A stretch of 64,000 bases of DNA. It comes from Flagellimonas sediminis. Lineage in GTDB: Bacteria > Bacteroidota > Bacteroidia > Flavobacteriales > Flavobacteriaceae. Positions within the stretch are counted from its first letter, which is position 1; every line of letters starts with the position of its first letter. This document shows, piece after piece, positions 40,009 through 49,136 of this stretch. The notes beneath the pieces were generated by a model, which saw only the letters and a program-made list of their open reading frames with translations, did no database searches and had not been told where the DNA came from. The stretch is from NCBI RefSeq assembly GCF_010500845.1, contig NZ_JAAAMI010000011.1, forward strand, positions 1 through 64,000. Direction: 5' to 3'. The position numbers and the translations under genes are program-made.

Positions 40009-40515
40009 CTATTTCGACCGCACATATTCAGTAAATTCATAAAACTTACCTTCCGGTTCTTTTGTACCCGATTCTTTTCGAATACGCAATTGTTTACCCG
40101 TTAATAAGACTACGATATAGGGTTCGCTAACATCCGAATAAAAGCGGTTTAATTCCCCTGATTCCTGAATAGTCCAAGTGCCAATTTCTATAAATGAGTT
40201 GGCTATCTGGTTATGACATGCCACTTCCCCGATTCCCCAGAAATAAGTGTTTCCTTCTTGCTGTGTTGCCTTGACATATCGGATTATATCATCTTTTCGG
40301 CAATTTTCGAATTGGGCAAATAGATCTTCTGTTGGTTCCGACAATCCCAATGAATCATTGGGCCGCCCTTTAAATTCGGCCATCCTTTTCCAATCTCCTG
40401 CAAGATTATCTTCAGTAAATAACAGATTAACCTGTTCTGGACTTTGGTCATCGTCGTTACATCCCCATATAACCATCAAGGAAATTGATAATTTGTAAAT
40501 TGTTTGTTTTAGCAT
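40009..40515 (-). CDS. Lipocalin-like lipoprotein
   Basis: 168-residue lipoprotein. The signal peptide has lipobox-like SLMVIWGC with Cys19, followed immediately by NDDDQSPE. An acidic stretch right after the Cys is the type of surface-export signal described for Flavobacteriaceae lipoproteins, so surface exposure is likely. The mature part has lipocalin-like strand organisation (LAGDWKRM, IEIGTWTIQESGEL, YIVVLLTGKQLRIRK). The function is not known. It is monocistronic, between the IS256 remnant and gpmA. Confidence 0.7.
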   Translation of the reverse strand: MLKQTIYKLSISLMVIWGCNDDDQSPEQVNLLFTEDNLAGDWKRMAEFKGRPNDSLGLSEPTEDLFAQFENCRKDDIIRYVKATQQEGNTYFWGIGEVACHNQIANSFIEIGTWTIQESGELNRFYSDVSEPYIVVLLTGKQLRIRKESGTKEPEGKFYEFTEYVRSK

Positions 40516-40625
40516 AACTTAACATCTCAGTTTGTTCTTACCGCCATAGTGCTCTTGCAGCTTTTTGAATTATTTTAAGAGCGATCATTCTGATTATTTT
40601 AAGGATTTCTAAAGTAGTTGTTTCC

Positions 40626-41315
40626 CTATTTTAATCGGTGATGATTCAATATGTTCAGATTGCCATCAAATTCATAGAGATGAGGAACCCCAGTATTAAC
40701 TTCCACTTTTTCAATATCGAGAGTCGAAATATGTTCTAGATGCGCTATCAAGGCGCGCAATGAATTTCCGTGTGCGGAGATAAGTATAGTCCTATCCTTT
40801 GCCAATTGGGCCGCAATTGCCTCAAAAAAGTAATTGACGACCCTTTTCGAGGTATCCTTTAATGATTCGCCCAAGGGCAGCACAGAGGGATTTACCCGGC
40901 TATATTTCGGATCAAATTTCGGATTTCGCTCATCTTCCTTGGATAGAATCGGGGGCGGCGTGTCATATCCCCTTCGAACATTCAAAAAGTAATCTTCCCC
41001 TATCGAATTGCGCACCTCTTCCTTATTCTTACCCTGCCAATCCCCGTAGTGCCGTTCGTTCAGTTTCCAATGGTAACGGGTGTCCACGTGCATCTGTTCG
41101 GCCGTTTCCAATAAAATCCAAGCCGTGCGGATGGCGCGTTTTAGGTAGGAGGAAAAACATATATCTATTTCAATAGTATTGCGTTTCAAAATCTCACCCG
41201 CATTTTTGGCTTCTTCAATGCCTTCCGCGGCAAGGTCGATATCCGTCCATCCTGTAAATATATTTTTTAGGTTCCACTCACTTTTTCCATGTCTTACCAA
41301 TATCAATTTTCCCAT
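40626..41315 (-). CDS. gpmA: 2,3-bisphosphoglycerate-dependent phosphoglycerate mutase
   Basis: 229-residue glycolytic/gluconeogenic enzyme interconverting 3- and 2-phosphoglycerate. ATG41315 (MGKLILVRHGKSEWN) is the family start; the open frame extends 32 codons further upstream without family similarity. Catalytic features are His in LVRHGKSEWN, Glu/Arg in LNERHYGDWQGK, and the second His in ISAHGNSLRAL. Fused-like linkers are absent and length is normal. Its company with pckA, sdh and a partial enolase in the wider region suggests grouping of lower-glycolysis and gluconeogenesis genes. Confidence 0.93.
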   Translation of the reverse strand: MGKLILVRHGKSEWNLKNIFTGWTDIDLAAEGIEEAKNAGEILKRNTIEIDICFSSYLKRAIRTAWILLETAEQMHVDTRYHWKLNERHYGDWQGKNKEEVRNSIGEDYFLNVRRGYDTPPPILSKEDERNPKFDPKYSRVNPSVLPLGESLKDTSKRVVNYFFEAIAAQLAKDRTILISAHGNSLRALIAHLEHISTLDIEKVEVNTGVPHLYEFDGNLNILNHHRLK

Positions 41316-41553
41316 TTTATATTTTTTTAAATTGCGTAATAGTTCTATTCCATCGTTGATGTTGCGTTCGTGCTTCCCTCCATTTTTCCCCCATGGATCT
41401 GTCGTAATCATTTTTTAAGACTACGGATTTTGATTCCTATTTTGCTAGGATCAAGTACCGCCAATAACCTGCTAATGATGATTTCCTTCTCCATCGGGGA
41501 GCGGGCAATTTTTAGGATATCTCGCGGGTTTGCTCGGAAGTTGTTGATTCAAT

Positions 41554-42297
41554 TTAGCCAAATAATTTTGCCTTTGTATATTTAGCATACATCTCTGCTA
41601 TGTTGGTTATTGAAATCCCCTCTGGACATTCTACCTCACAAGCACCTGTAAAGGAACAACTGCCAAATCCTTCCAGTTCCATTTGATAGGTCATTTCCTG
41701 TACTCGTTTGTGCGCTTCAGGATGTCCTTGCGGCAAGTTGTTAAGATGGTTGATTTTAGCCGATGCAAATAAGGCCGCGGACGCGTTCTTACAGGTAGCT
41801 ACACAAGCACCGCATCCAATACAGGCCGCGACATCCATAGCACTGTCGGATACCTCTTTAGGAATAAGAATGGCATTGGCCTCTGGTGCAGTCCCTGTTT
41901 TTGCGGTTATATATCCCCCTTGTTCCATGATTCGGTCAAATGCAGAACGATCTACGATCAAATCTTTTAGTACCGGAAAAGAAGCAGCCCTCCATGGTTC
42001 TACAACAATAGTATCCCCATCTTTAAAACTGCGCATGTGCAGTTGGCATGTTGTGATATTATCGTGTGGACCGTGAGCACGACCATTTATAAAAACACCA
42101 CATTGCCCGCAGATACCTTCCCTACAGTCATACTCGTATGCGATAACTTTTTCGTTTTTAAGAACGAGCAATTCGTTTAAGTGATCCAATGCTTCTAAAA
42201 AGGACATATCTTCTGTTAACCCATCTACCTTGTATTCTTTTATTGCTCCTTTGGTATTCCGGTTCTCTTGTCTCCAAATTTTAAATGTAACTTTCAT
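41554..42297 (-). CDS. sdhB: Succinate dehydrogenase iron-sulfur subunit
   Basis: 247-residue electron-transfer subunit of complex II. The [2Fe-2S] ligands are in CREGICGQCG and the later TCQLH. [4Fe-4S] and [3Fe-4S] ligands are in CIGCGACVATCKNA and CSFTGACEVECPEG. It receives electrons from the flavoprotein SdhA and passes them to heme and menaquinone in SdhC. It is the last gene of sdhCAB, 6 nt after sdhA. The N-terminus (VTFKIWRQENRNTKG) is typical of Bacteroidota B-type enzymes. Complete. Confidence 0.96.
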   Translation of the reverse strand: MKVTFKIWRQENRNTKGAIKEYKVDGLTEDMSFLEALDHLNELLVLKNEKVIAYEYDCREGICGQCGVFINGRAHGPHDNITTCQLHMRSFKDGDTIVVEPWRAASFPVLKDLIVDRSAFDRIMEQGGYITAKTGTAPEANAILIPKEVSDSAMDVAACIGCGACVATCKNASAALFASAKINHLNNLPQGHPEAHKRVQEMTYQMELEGFGSCSFTGACEVECPEGISITNIAEMYAKYTKAKLFG

Positions 42298-42303
42298 TAT
42301 ATG

Positions 42304-44214
42304 TCATTTATAACTTCTTACCGAAGGTTGTACAAATTCAAATTCTAGTTCTTCTTTGTGTAATTTAAAATCACCTTCATCGTACTCCCAGGCAGACACA
42401 TAGGAATAGTTTTCATCTACACGTACAGCTTCACCATCTTCGGTTTGAAATTCTTCCCTAAAATGTGCTCCACACGACTCTTCACGTTCTAGTGCATCTG
42501 TACACATTAAAATTCCCATCTCCATAAAATCGGCCAGTCGCAGGGCTTTTTCTAGTTCGGTATTAAGTTCATTACCGCTTCCCGTAACTTTTACATCACT
42601 CCAGAATTCATCCTTTAACGTTTTTATTTGGAGTATCGCTTTTTCCAACCCCTTTTTATTACGGCTCATTGCACATTCTTGCCACATGACTTTCCCTAAT
42701 TCTCTATGGAAATGGTCTACAGTTTTGGTGCCATTGATATTCAAAACTCGGTCTATGATAACCCGTACTTCCTTTTCGGCCTTTTCAAATTCGATATGGT
42801 CGGTGGTCGGAATATCTTCTTCTAAAGCACCTGCCAGATAATTATTGATCGTATTCGGTAATATAAAATAACCATCGATACTGGCCTGCAATAATGAATT
42901 TGCTCCCAGACGATTGGCACCATGATCGGAAAAATTACATTCTCCCACTGCATATAGTCCAGGGATGGTAGTCATTAATTCATAATCTACCCACAACCCG
43001 CCCATGGAGAAATGCGCGGCAGGTGAAATTTGCATGGGTTCTTTATACGCATCAATCCCCGTGATTTTTTTATACATGCCGAAGAGATTTTCATAACGAT
43101 CTTTTATAGTTTGAATACCTAATTTATCGATTGCGTGCCTGAAATCTAAGTAGACGGCATTTTTTAATCTTCCCACACCGTATCCGGCATCGATGCGTTC
43201 TTTTGCAGCTCTTGATGCAATGTCACGAGGTGCTAAATTCCCAAAACTCGGATAGCGGCGTTCTAAGTAATAATCCCGTTCTTTTTCCGGTATATCATTT
43301 GCTTTCCTGATGTCTTCCTTTTTTTTAGGCACCCAAATACGCCCGTCATTTCTAAGGGATTCTGACATTAAGGTAAGTTTGGATTGTGCCTCACTGGTTT
43401 GAGGTAATGCAGTCGGGTGAATTTGCGTAAAACTAGGCGCTGCAAAAAAGGCTCCTCTTTTATGGGCTTTCCAAATCGCACTACCGTTACATCCAATGGC
43501 AAGTGTAGATAATCTAAAAACACGAGAATAGCCACCAGTTGCCAATACAATTGCATCTGCAACATAGCGTTTCAGTTCACCTGTAACTAGATCACGAACA
43601 ATGATCCCTTTTGCTTTTCCGTCGATGACCACTAAATCGATCATTTCACTGCGTGGAAACATTTTTACTTTCTTGGCACGTATCATTTTATACAGCTGCG
43701 AATATGCGGCAAGTAATAATTGTTGCCCTGTTTGCCCTCTGGCATAAAAGGTTCGTTGTACTTGTACGCCCCCAAAACTTCGATTTACCAATACACCACC
43801 ATATTCCCTGGCAAAAGGAACGCCTTGTTGCACAAAATGATCAATAAGGGGTGCAGAAAGCTCGGCCAATCTATAGGTATTGGCTTCTCGTGACCTGAAA
43901 TCACCTCCTTTCAATGTATCATAAAACATCCTCCAAACGCTATCGCCATCATGTTGGTAATTTTTTGCGGCATTGATACCTCCTTGGGCAGCAACGGAAT
44001 GCGCTCTACGGGCAGAATCTTGATAACAAAAACATTGCACGTCATAGCCTAATTCGGCAAGTGTAGCGGCAGCTCCAGCTCCAGAAAGCCCTGACCCTAC
44101 AACGATAACATTTAGTTTCTTTTTATTGGCAGGGTTGATCAATTGCGCTTTTATCTGGTAATTACGCCACTTGTCTTCGAGTCTTCCTTCCGGGATTTTT
44201 GAATCTAATTTCAT
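42304..44214 (-). CDS. sdhA: Succinate dehydrogenase flavoprotein subunit
   Basis: 636-residue catalytic subunit, B-type (SQR/QFR). The FAD-binding Rossmann motif [17 protein letters not shown] is near residues 37-53 and the covalent-flavin His lies in [16 protein letters not shown]. The substrate region includes [14 protein letters not shown] and the active Arg in [15 protein letters not shown]. The C-terminal [16 protein letters not shown] domain is present. It is flanked by sdhC (9 nt) and sdhB (6 nt), a compact three-gene operon. Complete and ordinary. Confidence 0.96.
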   Translation of the reverse strand: MKLDSKIPEGRLEDKWRNYQIKAQLINPANKKKLNVIVVGSGLSGAGAAATLAELGYDVQCFCYQDSARRAHSVAAQGGINAAKNYQHDGDSVWRMFYDTLKGGDFRSREANTYRLAELSAPLIDHFVQQGVPFAREYGGVLVNRSFGGVQVQRTFYARGQTGQQLLLAAYSQLYKMIRAKKVKMFPRSEMIDLVVIDGKAKGIIVRDLVTGELKRYVADAIVLATGGYSRVFRLSTLAIGCNGSAIWKAHKRGAFFAAPSFTQIHPTALPQTSEAQSKLTLMSESLRNDGRIWVPKKKEDIRKANDIPEKERDYYLERRYPSFGNLAPRDIASRAAKERIDAGYGVGRLKNAVYLDFRHAIDKLGIQTIKDRYENLFGMYKKITGIDAYKEPMQISPAAHFSMGGLWVDYELMTTIPGLYAVGECNFSDHGANRLGANSLLQASIDGYFILPNTINNYLAGALEEDIPTTDHIEFEKAEKEVRVIIDRVLNINGTKTVDHFHRELGKVMWQECAMSRNKKGLEKAILQIKTLKDEFWSDVKVTGSGNELNTELEKALRLADFMEMGILMCTDALEREESCGAHFREEFQTEDGEAVRVDENYSYVSAWEYDEGDFKLHKEELEFEFVQPSVRSYK

Positions 44215-44223
44215 CTTAATGAG

Positions 44224-44892
44224 TTATTTGAGATATACAAAAAATGGAATAACCCCAAATCCGATGGAGATTATAACTGCATATATGAGGGAAACTTTCG
44301 CCGAAATCCGCAATCCTTTTTTATGATAAAACCCGAGTGTTTTGAATGCACTTTTAAGTCCGTGATTTAGATGAAGTCCTAGTGGAATCATTAAAATCGT
44401 ATAAAAAATTACATAGTAAATATTGTGAAACAGCGAAAAGGTTACTTCATATACATCTAAATTACCTATAGCATCCAGTTCTATAATTTCACCCATTCCT
44501 AGTTTTACACGTACCCAAAAATTAGCAAGATGGACTACGATAAAAAGTAAGATCATCGTCCCGATAAGTCCCATATTTTGAGAGGTCCACGTACTATTTT
44601 GCAAAAAATGATTGACCACATATTTCTGTGGTTTGGCTTTTCTATTATGTATTGTGATGAGCAAAGCATAGATTACATGCAATACGATAAAAGCATACAG
44701 AATATAGGATATCGACTTAATGAAAAGGTTCTCCCGCAATGTGGTAGCGTACGAATTGTACAGTTCGCGTGCTGTTTCCTCAGGCAGTAATAGAATCCAA
44801 TTTGCAGAAAGGTGTACAATTAAAAATAAGCACAAGAAAAGCCCGGTTCCTGCGATAATTGTTTTCCTAAAAAACAATTTATTTACGGCCAT
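44224..44892 (-). CDS. sdhC: Succinate dehydrogenase cytochrome b subunit
   Basis: 222-residue membrane anchor with five transmembrane helices, the single-subunit type C anchor found in Bacteroidota and epsilonproteobacteria. Potential heme-ligand histidines are FLIVHLSANW, VLHVIYALLIT, FIVVHLANFW and GLHLNHGLKSA. It anchors SdhAB and reduces menaquinone with the help of two hemes b. First gene of the operon. The 228 bp upstream carry no recognised operator. Confidence 0.93.
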   Translation of the reverse strand: MAVNKLFFRKTIIAGTGLFLCLFLIVHLSANWILLLPEETARELYNSYATTLRENLFIKSISYILYAFIVLHVIYALLITIHNRKAKPQKYVVNHFLQNSTWTSQNMGLIGTMILLFIVVHLANFWVRVKLGMGEIIELDAIGNLDVYEVTFSLFHNIYYVIFYTILMIPLGLHLNHGLKSAFKTLGFYHKKGLRISAKVSLIYAVIISIGFGVIPFFVYLK

Positions 44893-45120
44893 ATCTCTTA
44901 TTTTTTAAATTGACTGGTCCTATAAATGGATTACAGCTATTCAACGTTTTTCGAATAAAAGTTATTTTTGAAACCGACTATTCTCGTGGCACGGCCATAG
45001 AGGTATTTGCCGGTTTCATTTTAATTAAAAGAAATCAAAATTCTGTTATTTTGATTCCTGCTTTGATATGAACGATAATTTTAACGTAAACCCCGTAGAG
45101 CCTCGAGGAATTCGTTCCGA

Positions 45121-46752
45121 TTAAATATGATCTAAAATCTGATGTGCGTCGATCAGCGGCCCTCCGTGTAAAATTTCATTGGAAGCTTGATTGATAAACT
45201 TGTCAAAATTTAAATGAAAAGAATGTGCTAACTGAATGGATTTGCTAACATAGGCCCCTTTCTGCAACCAAGTATTTATAGGGTCCAACATTTCAGAGGG
45301 AACACCAGGGACATATTTTGGCATATGCAACCCAAAAATTGGATGTTGCTCATAATCAATATCATTAAGCTCACCTTCCATTGCCGCTGATATCATAGCT
45401 CGTGTATATTTAAGTTTTATGCGGGATCCAACGCCGTAAGGCCCACCGGACCAACCGGTATTGACCAACCAAACATTTACGTTGGCTTCGGTCATTTTTT
45501 TGCTCAGCATCTCTGCATATACCGTGGGGTGCAATGGCATAAAAGGCTCCCCAAAACAAGCGGAGAACGATGGAACAGGCTCTACAATCCCTGCTTCCGT
45601 ACCCGCGACTTTTGCGGTATACCCCGATATAAAATGATAGGCCGCCTGTGCCGGTGTTAATTTTGATATTGGAGGTAAAACGCCAAAAGCATCAGCGGTT
45701 AGAAAGAATATGTTTTTAGGGTTTTTTGCATAAGAAGGGACCGCAATATTGTCGATATGATCAATAGGATAGCTCACTCGTGTATTTTGAGTAATACTAC
45801 TATTTTCATAATCCACTTCTTTGCTTCCTTCTTTGAATACAACATTCTCGAGAATAGCACCCGGACGTATCGCACGGAAAATATCAGGTTCTTTTTCTTC
45901 GGTAAGGTCGATCACCTTTGCATAGCATCCTCCTTCAAAATTGAATATTGTATTCTCAGCTGTCCAGCCATGTTCATCATCACCGATCAACCTACGTTTA
46001 GGATCGGCAGATAGTGTTGTTTTTCCGGTACCGGATAATCCAAAGAAAATAGCCGTTTCCCCATCTTCACCTACATTTGCGGAACAATGCATTGGGAGTA
46101 CATTCTTCTCTATTGGTAAAATAAGGTTTAATGCCGAAAAAACACCTTTTTTCATTTCACCAGTATACGCAGATCCTCCCACCAAAGCTATTTTGCGCGT
46201 GAAATCAAGTATGGAGAAATTCCCTTGACGAAGCCCAAAAGCTGCGGGATCTTGAGCTTCATATCCAGGGGCGCAAAGTACCAACCATTCTTCTTCAAAA
46301 TCTGCAATTTCACTTTCTGCCAATCGAAGAAACATGTTATTAACGAAAAAGTTGGACCAGGGGTATTCTGTAATGGTTCTAACATTCATTCGGTATTTTG
46401 GATCGGCACATACATACCCATCATGAATGTATATTGACTTTCCAGATAGATAATTGGTCACTTCATGGTATAGTTTACTAAAATTATCTGGAGTAATTGG
46501 TTTATTCGTACGCCCCCACCAGACTTTGTCTTTTGTATAATCGTCATCAACTAAAAAGCGATCTTTCGGGGATCTGCCCGTAAATTTACCGGTATTGACA
46601 GCTAGTGTGCCGTTTGCAGTTTCTTTTCCCATTCCCTGTTCTACAGTGAGTTTTTGCAATGTCTCCGGGGAAAGGTTCCAAAATGTAGTAACATCTTTTA
46701 ACCCATATTTTTCAAGGTCATTATTTTTTGGTGCTTTCGATAGTATTTCCAT
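45121..46752 (-). CDS. pckA: Phosphoenolpyruvate carboxykinase (ATP)
   Basis: 543-residue gluconeogenic enzyme converting oxaloacetate plus ATP to phosphoenolpyruvate. ATP-PEPCK motifs are present: PEPCK-specific GRSPKDRFLV, metal-site HCSANVGEDG, kinase-1a loop GLSGTGKTTLSADP, kinase-2 GDDEHGW and the C-terminal NTGWSGGPYG. The gene starts 55 nt from a regulon palindrome (46807-46820) with a TAACTTTA -7 box at the common spacing, so it is likely activated together with the usp genes. A decayed paralogue lies at 36207-36416. Upstream neighbour is a usp on the same strand. Confidence 0.95.
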   Translation of the reverse strand: MEILSKAPKNNDLEKYGLKDVTTFWNLSPETLQKLTVEQGMGKETANGTLAVNTGKFTGRSPKDRFLVDDDYTKDKVWWGRTNKPITPDNFSKLYHEVTNYLSGKSIYIHDGYVCADPKYRMNVRTITEYPWSNFFVNNMFLRLAESEIADFEEEWLVLCAPGYEAQDPAAFGLRQGNFSILDFTRKIALVGGSAYTGEMKKGVFSALNLILPIEKNVLPMHCSANVGEDGETAIFFGLSGTGKTTLSADPKRRLIGDDEHGWTAENTIFNFEGGCYAKVIDLTEEKEPDIFRAIRPGAILENVVFKEGSKEVDYENSSITQNTRVSYPIDHIDNIAVPSYAKNPKNIFFLTADAFGVLPPISKLTPAQAAYHFISGYTAKVAGTEAGIVEPVPSFSACFGEPFMPLHPTVYAEMLSKKMTEANVNVWLVNTGWSGGPYGVGSRIKLKYTRAMISAAMEGELNDIDYEQHPIFGLHMPKYVPGVPSEMLDPINTWLQKGAYVSKSIQLAHSFHLNFDKFINQASNEILHGGPLIDAHQILDHI

Positions 46753-46806
46753 AGGTGTAATTTTTAAAAGTTTTTATAAAGTTAAAAATGCGAGGTCAGC
46801 ATAAAC

Positions 46807-46820
46807 ATGAGCATTATCAT
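46807..46820 (-). promoter_or_regulatory. CRP/FNR-type operator of pckA
   Basis: ATGAGCATTATCAT fits ATGA-nn-AT-nn-TCAT. The centre lies 29.5 bp from the first base of TAACTTTA (46784 to 46777, minus strand), as at the usp promoters. On the other side, where no gene starts, no -7-like box occurs at that distance, which serves as an internal control. Confidence 0.75.
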
Positions 46821-46911
46821 GAAAAAAAACCATAGTATAAAAGACCTCTTATTGATTTACATAGTTGTATTTTAAATTTTAACGGTAGCGTAATCCTAGG
46901 TGAAGCACCTA

Positions 46912-47709
46912 TCAATCCAAAGTCAGTAAAGGTATTTGCGAACGCAATGTCAGGAACTTGGTGAGTCTGCCTTCAGAGGGCCGATTCTTTTTGGAATGGT
47001 TAGAAGGCAGTATCGCTATCATATCTATCTCCTTTTTATTTACATAATCAAAAATACCGTCGGTCACATCTGTGTTTTCCATAAACATGTGATGGGAATA
47101 AAACTTCTCCAAGTAATAGCTGATTGTATTTTCGTTTTTCTCGTCGGTTACCGAATACCCGTAAGTACCGTCTTCATTACAAATCGTCAATACATGAACT
47201 TGAGCGTCAAACCTTCTTGCGATTTCCAATAATGTCCCTAAAGCAGTAGGGTCATCAATTTCATCTTTACCTAATACCAAAGCAATCTTACCAACTTGAA
47301 ACTCTCCGACTTTTTCCGGGACTACCAAGACAGGACAATCCGCTTCTAAAACAAGTCGTGAAGTATTGGTGAAGGTACTTTCTTCATCCTCAGCACTACC
47401 TTTAGTTCCCATAATAATGAGATCTATGTCGTTCTCTTTTTGTTCTTTCAACATACTATCGACCAATAATCCTTTTCGTATTACTAATTCGATATTGGAT
47501 TTTGATGTATAAGGAAATTGTTTCTTTATCGCTGAAATCTTTTCTTGTAATACTTCTTTCAATACGTCATCATCCGATGTACTGGAAGCATATAGGCTTA
47601 TGATTTCTGGAGAATCATTTTGGGTTATAAAATGAAGTGCATATTGTAAAGCACGTTCCGATGCCGGGGATAAATCAAATGGAACAAGGATTTTATTTAT
47701 AGTATTCAT
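46912..47709 (-). CDS. Universal stress protein, tandem-domain
   Basis: 265-residue UspA-family protein. ATG47709 (MNTINKILVPFDLSPASERAL) is the family start; the upstream 17-codon extension is not conserved in type. Domain 1 has IMGTKGSAEDEESTFTNTSRL; domain 2 has IALVLGKDEIDDPTALGTLLEIARRF, nearly identical to 35329-36114. It precedes pckA on the same strand. No regulon palindrome is visible upstream. A small hairpin GTCGC-AAA-GCGAC (47754-47766) lies in its leader and could affect expression. Confidence 0.9.
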   Translation of the reverse strand: MNTINKILVPFDLSPASERALQYALHFITQNDSPEIISLYASSTSDDDVLKEVLQEKISAIKKQFPYTSKSNIELVIRKGLLVDSMLKEQKENDIDLIIMGTKGSAEDEESTFTNTSRLVLEADCPVLVVPEKVGEFQVGKIALVLGKDEIDDPTALGTLLEIARRFDAQVHVLTICNEDGTYGYSVTDEKNENTISYYLEKFYSHHMFMENTDVTDGIFDYVNKKEIDMIAILPSNHSKKNRPSEGRLTKFLTLRSQIPLLTLD

Positions 47710-47978
47710 AATTCTTGTGAAGTTAAAAAAGGTTAAAATTGAATTTTCGGGTTGTCGCAAAGCGACGTTTTAATAAAATACAGAAGCTCGTTAAGCAATA
47801 ACATCATCTTTAAAAGGAATTAAGATTCTTCTCTATAGCAGCATCTATTATTTTAAATACAAATAAATTAAACTGGCAATTATCGCACCTGTAAAGGGGC
47901 CCAATACGGGTATCCGGTTTTGCCATTTTTATCTTTTTAAATTGTCTTACAGTTCTATCATAATTACTGATTTCATCT

Positions 47979-48431
47979 TTACGTTTCCCTTCGTTTTCCG
48001 ATAACTTCCTGTATTTTAATACGGTAAACAATTGGAATGCCCCTGGAGTATATCTTACTTGAAAATTCATTGATGAACTCGACCTCTCTCCGTTCTTTTC
48101 TACGAATAATGCTCTTGACACCTTCGGTAAATAGGTGCAATTTTTGCTTGGCAACGCTTCCTTCAAGTTCTTCGAATGTTCCGTGCACCATGGCCGATTC
48201 CCAGTTGAACATCGATTGTATTTCTTCGACCTGTACGGTGACCGAGTTGTTTTTTCGCATCGCATCGATTTTATGGCCTTCCGAGGTATAGCTAATGATC
48301 GTATTGTCCGTAGGGTCAAAATAATAGGTAATGGGAATCACATAGGGCTTCCCTTGCCATAGATAGGCCAAGTGGCCGAGATAATTGTTCCTGAGGACAC
48401 GCCCGATCGCGCTAGTTGTTAAATCTGTCAT
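47979..48431 (-). CDS. Pyridoxamine-5'-phosphate-oxidase-like FMN-binding split-barrel protein
   Basis: 150-residue protein of the PNPOx-related/nitroimidazole-resistance-type split barrel family. It has IGRVLRNNYLGHLAYL, KPYVIPITYYFDPTDNTIISYT, EGHKIDAMRKNNSVTVQVEE and WESAMVHGTFEELEG, the usual flavin-binding layout. A paralogue is at 50965-51477, on the far side of the GMC dehydrogenase pair. The substrate is unknown; many family members bind FMN or F420-like cofactors. A longer overlapping frame (47810-48319) on the same strand is a shadow. Confidence 0.82.
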   Translation of the reverse strand: MTDLTTSAIGRVLRNNYLGHLAYLWQGKPYVIPITYYFDPTDNTIISYTSEGHKIDAMRKNNSVTVQVEEIQSMFNWESAMVHGTFEELEGSVAKQKLHLFTEGVKSIIRRKERREVEFINEFSSKIYSRGIPIVYRIKIQEVIGKRRET

Positions 48432-48488
48432 TGTTATTGTTTTTGTAATTTCAAATTGTTTGAAGCTGTTTTGAAACAGGGCGATTGT

Positions 48489-49136
48489 TTATAAGGACCA
48501 TGCTATACTTCCGGTAAGTTTTTGTGCATCCTCACATGGAATATATTCTGCCGGAATGGGGAGATAGGCCAGTACTTCCTCGCCTACATATTCCGAAATC
48601 TTGTAACCCCAAATAGTGAGGCCTCTAAGGTTGTTGGCAAATGCAAAGCGTGAGATACCATCGTCCAACAAGGGCTCTTTTCCTTCGGCAATGGCTTCAT
48701 GGTATTGCTCTATGGCCTCGAAGTTTTTCACCTCATCTTCCTTGGTCACTTTCAGGGCTTCGGCGAGTACCGGCTCCAAATCTTCTGAAGTGAGATTGCG
48801 CGCTTTTTCCTTTCCGGCATCCTTCAAGGCTTTTTCCAAGAATTGGCCCATGGACATTTTCACAAAATCCTGTTGTTCCTTTTCCATTACTTGATCAATG
48901 AACTTGTCAATGAACAAGTGTACCTGAACTTCCGAGGCTGAGGGGGAATCCGTTTTCGGAAGGATAATATCCACCAATTTTGTCAGTGCCTCTCCTTCAT
49001 CCGGGGTAAGGAAAACCGGGGTCCATTCCAGTGACCTATCGTTTTTGCAGCTTTGGACCATACCTATCAATGTCGGGGTGGCCACGGAATATCCCAAGGC
49101 CAGCCCCATATTCTTAAGTGCTTTTCTTCTATCCAT
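48489..49136 (-). CDS. Gluconate 2-dehydrogenase subunit 3-like protein
   Basis: 215-residue small subunit that accompanies GMC-type membrane dehydrogenases. A twin-Arg-like basic start with a hydrophobic segment (MDRRKALKNMGLALGYSVATPTLIGMV) suggests export by Tat. The body matches the subunit 3 pattern: LTPDEGEALTKLVDIILPKTDSPSA and later FANNLRGLTIWGYKISEYVGEEVLAY. Its start overlaps the stop of the GMC subunit gene by 1 nt, so both are made together. It probably helps export and stabilise the flavoprotein. Confidence 0.88.
   Translation of the reverse strand: MDRRKALKNMGLALGYSVATPTLIGMVQSCKNDRSLEWTPVFLTPDEGEALTKLVDIILPKTDSPSASEVQVHLFIDKFIDQVMEKEQQDFVKMSMGQFLEKALKDAGKEKARNLTSEDLEPVLAEALKVTKEDEVKNFEAIEQYHEAIAEGKEPLLDDGISRFAFANNLRGLTIWGYKISEYVGEEVLAYLPIPAEYIPCEDAQKLTGSIAWSL

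Noticed and set aside
47810..48319. 169-residue minus-strand frame
   Set aside because: It overlaps the PNPOx-like gene (47979-48431) in another frame. The latter has clear family motifs, while this frame has none and is Lys/Arg/Ser-rich as shadows often are.
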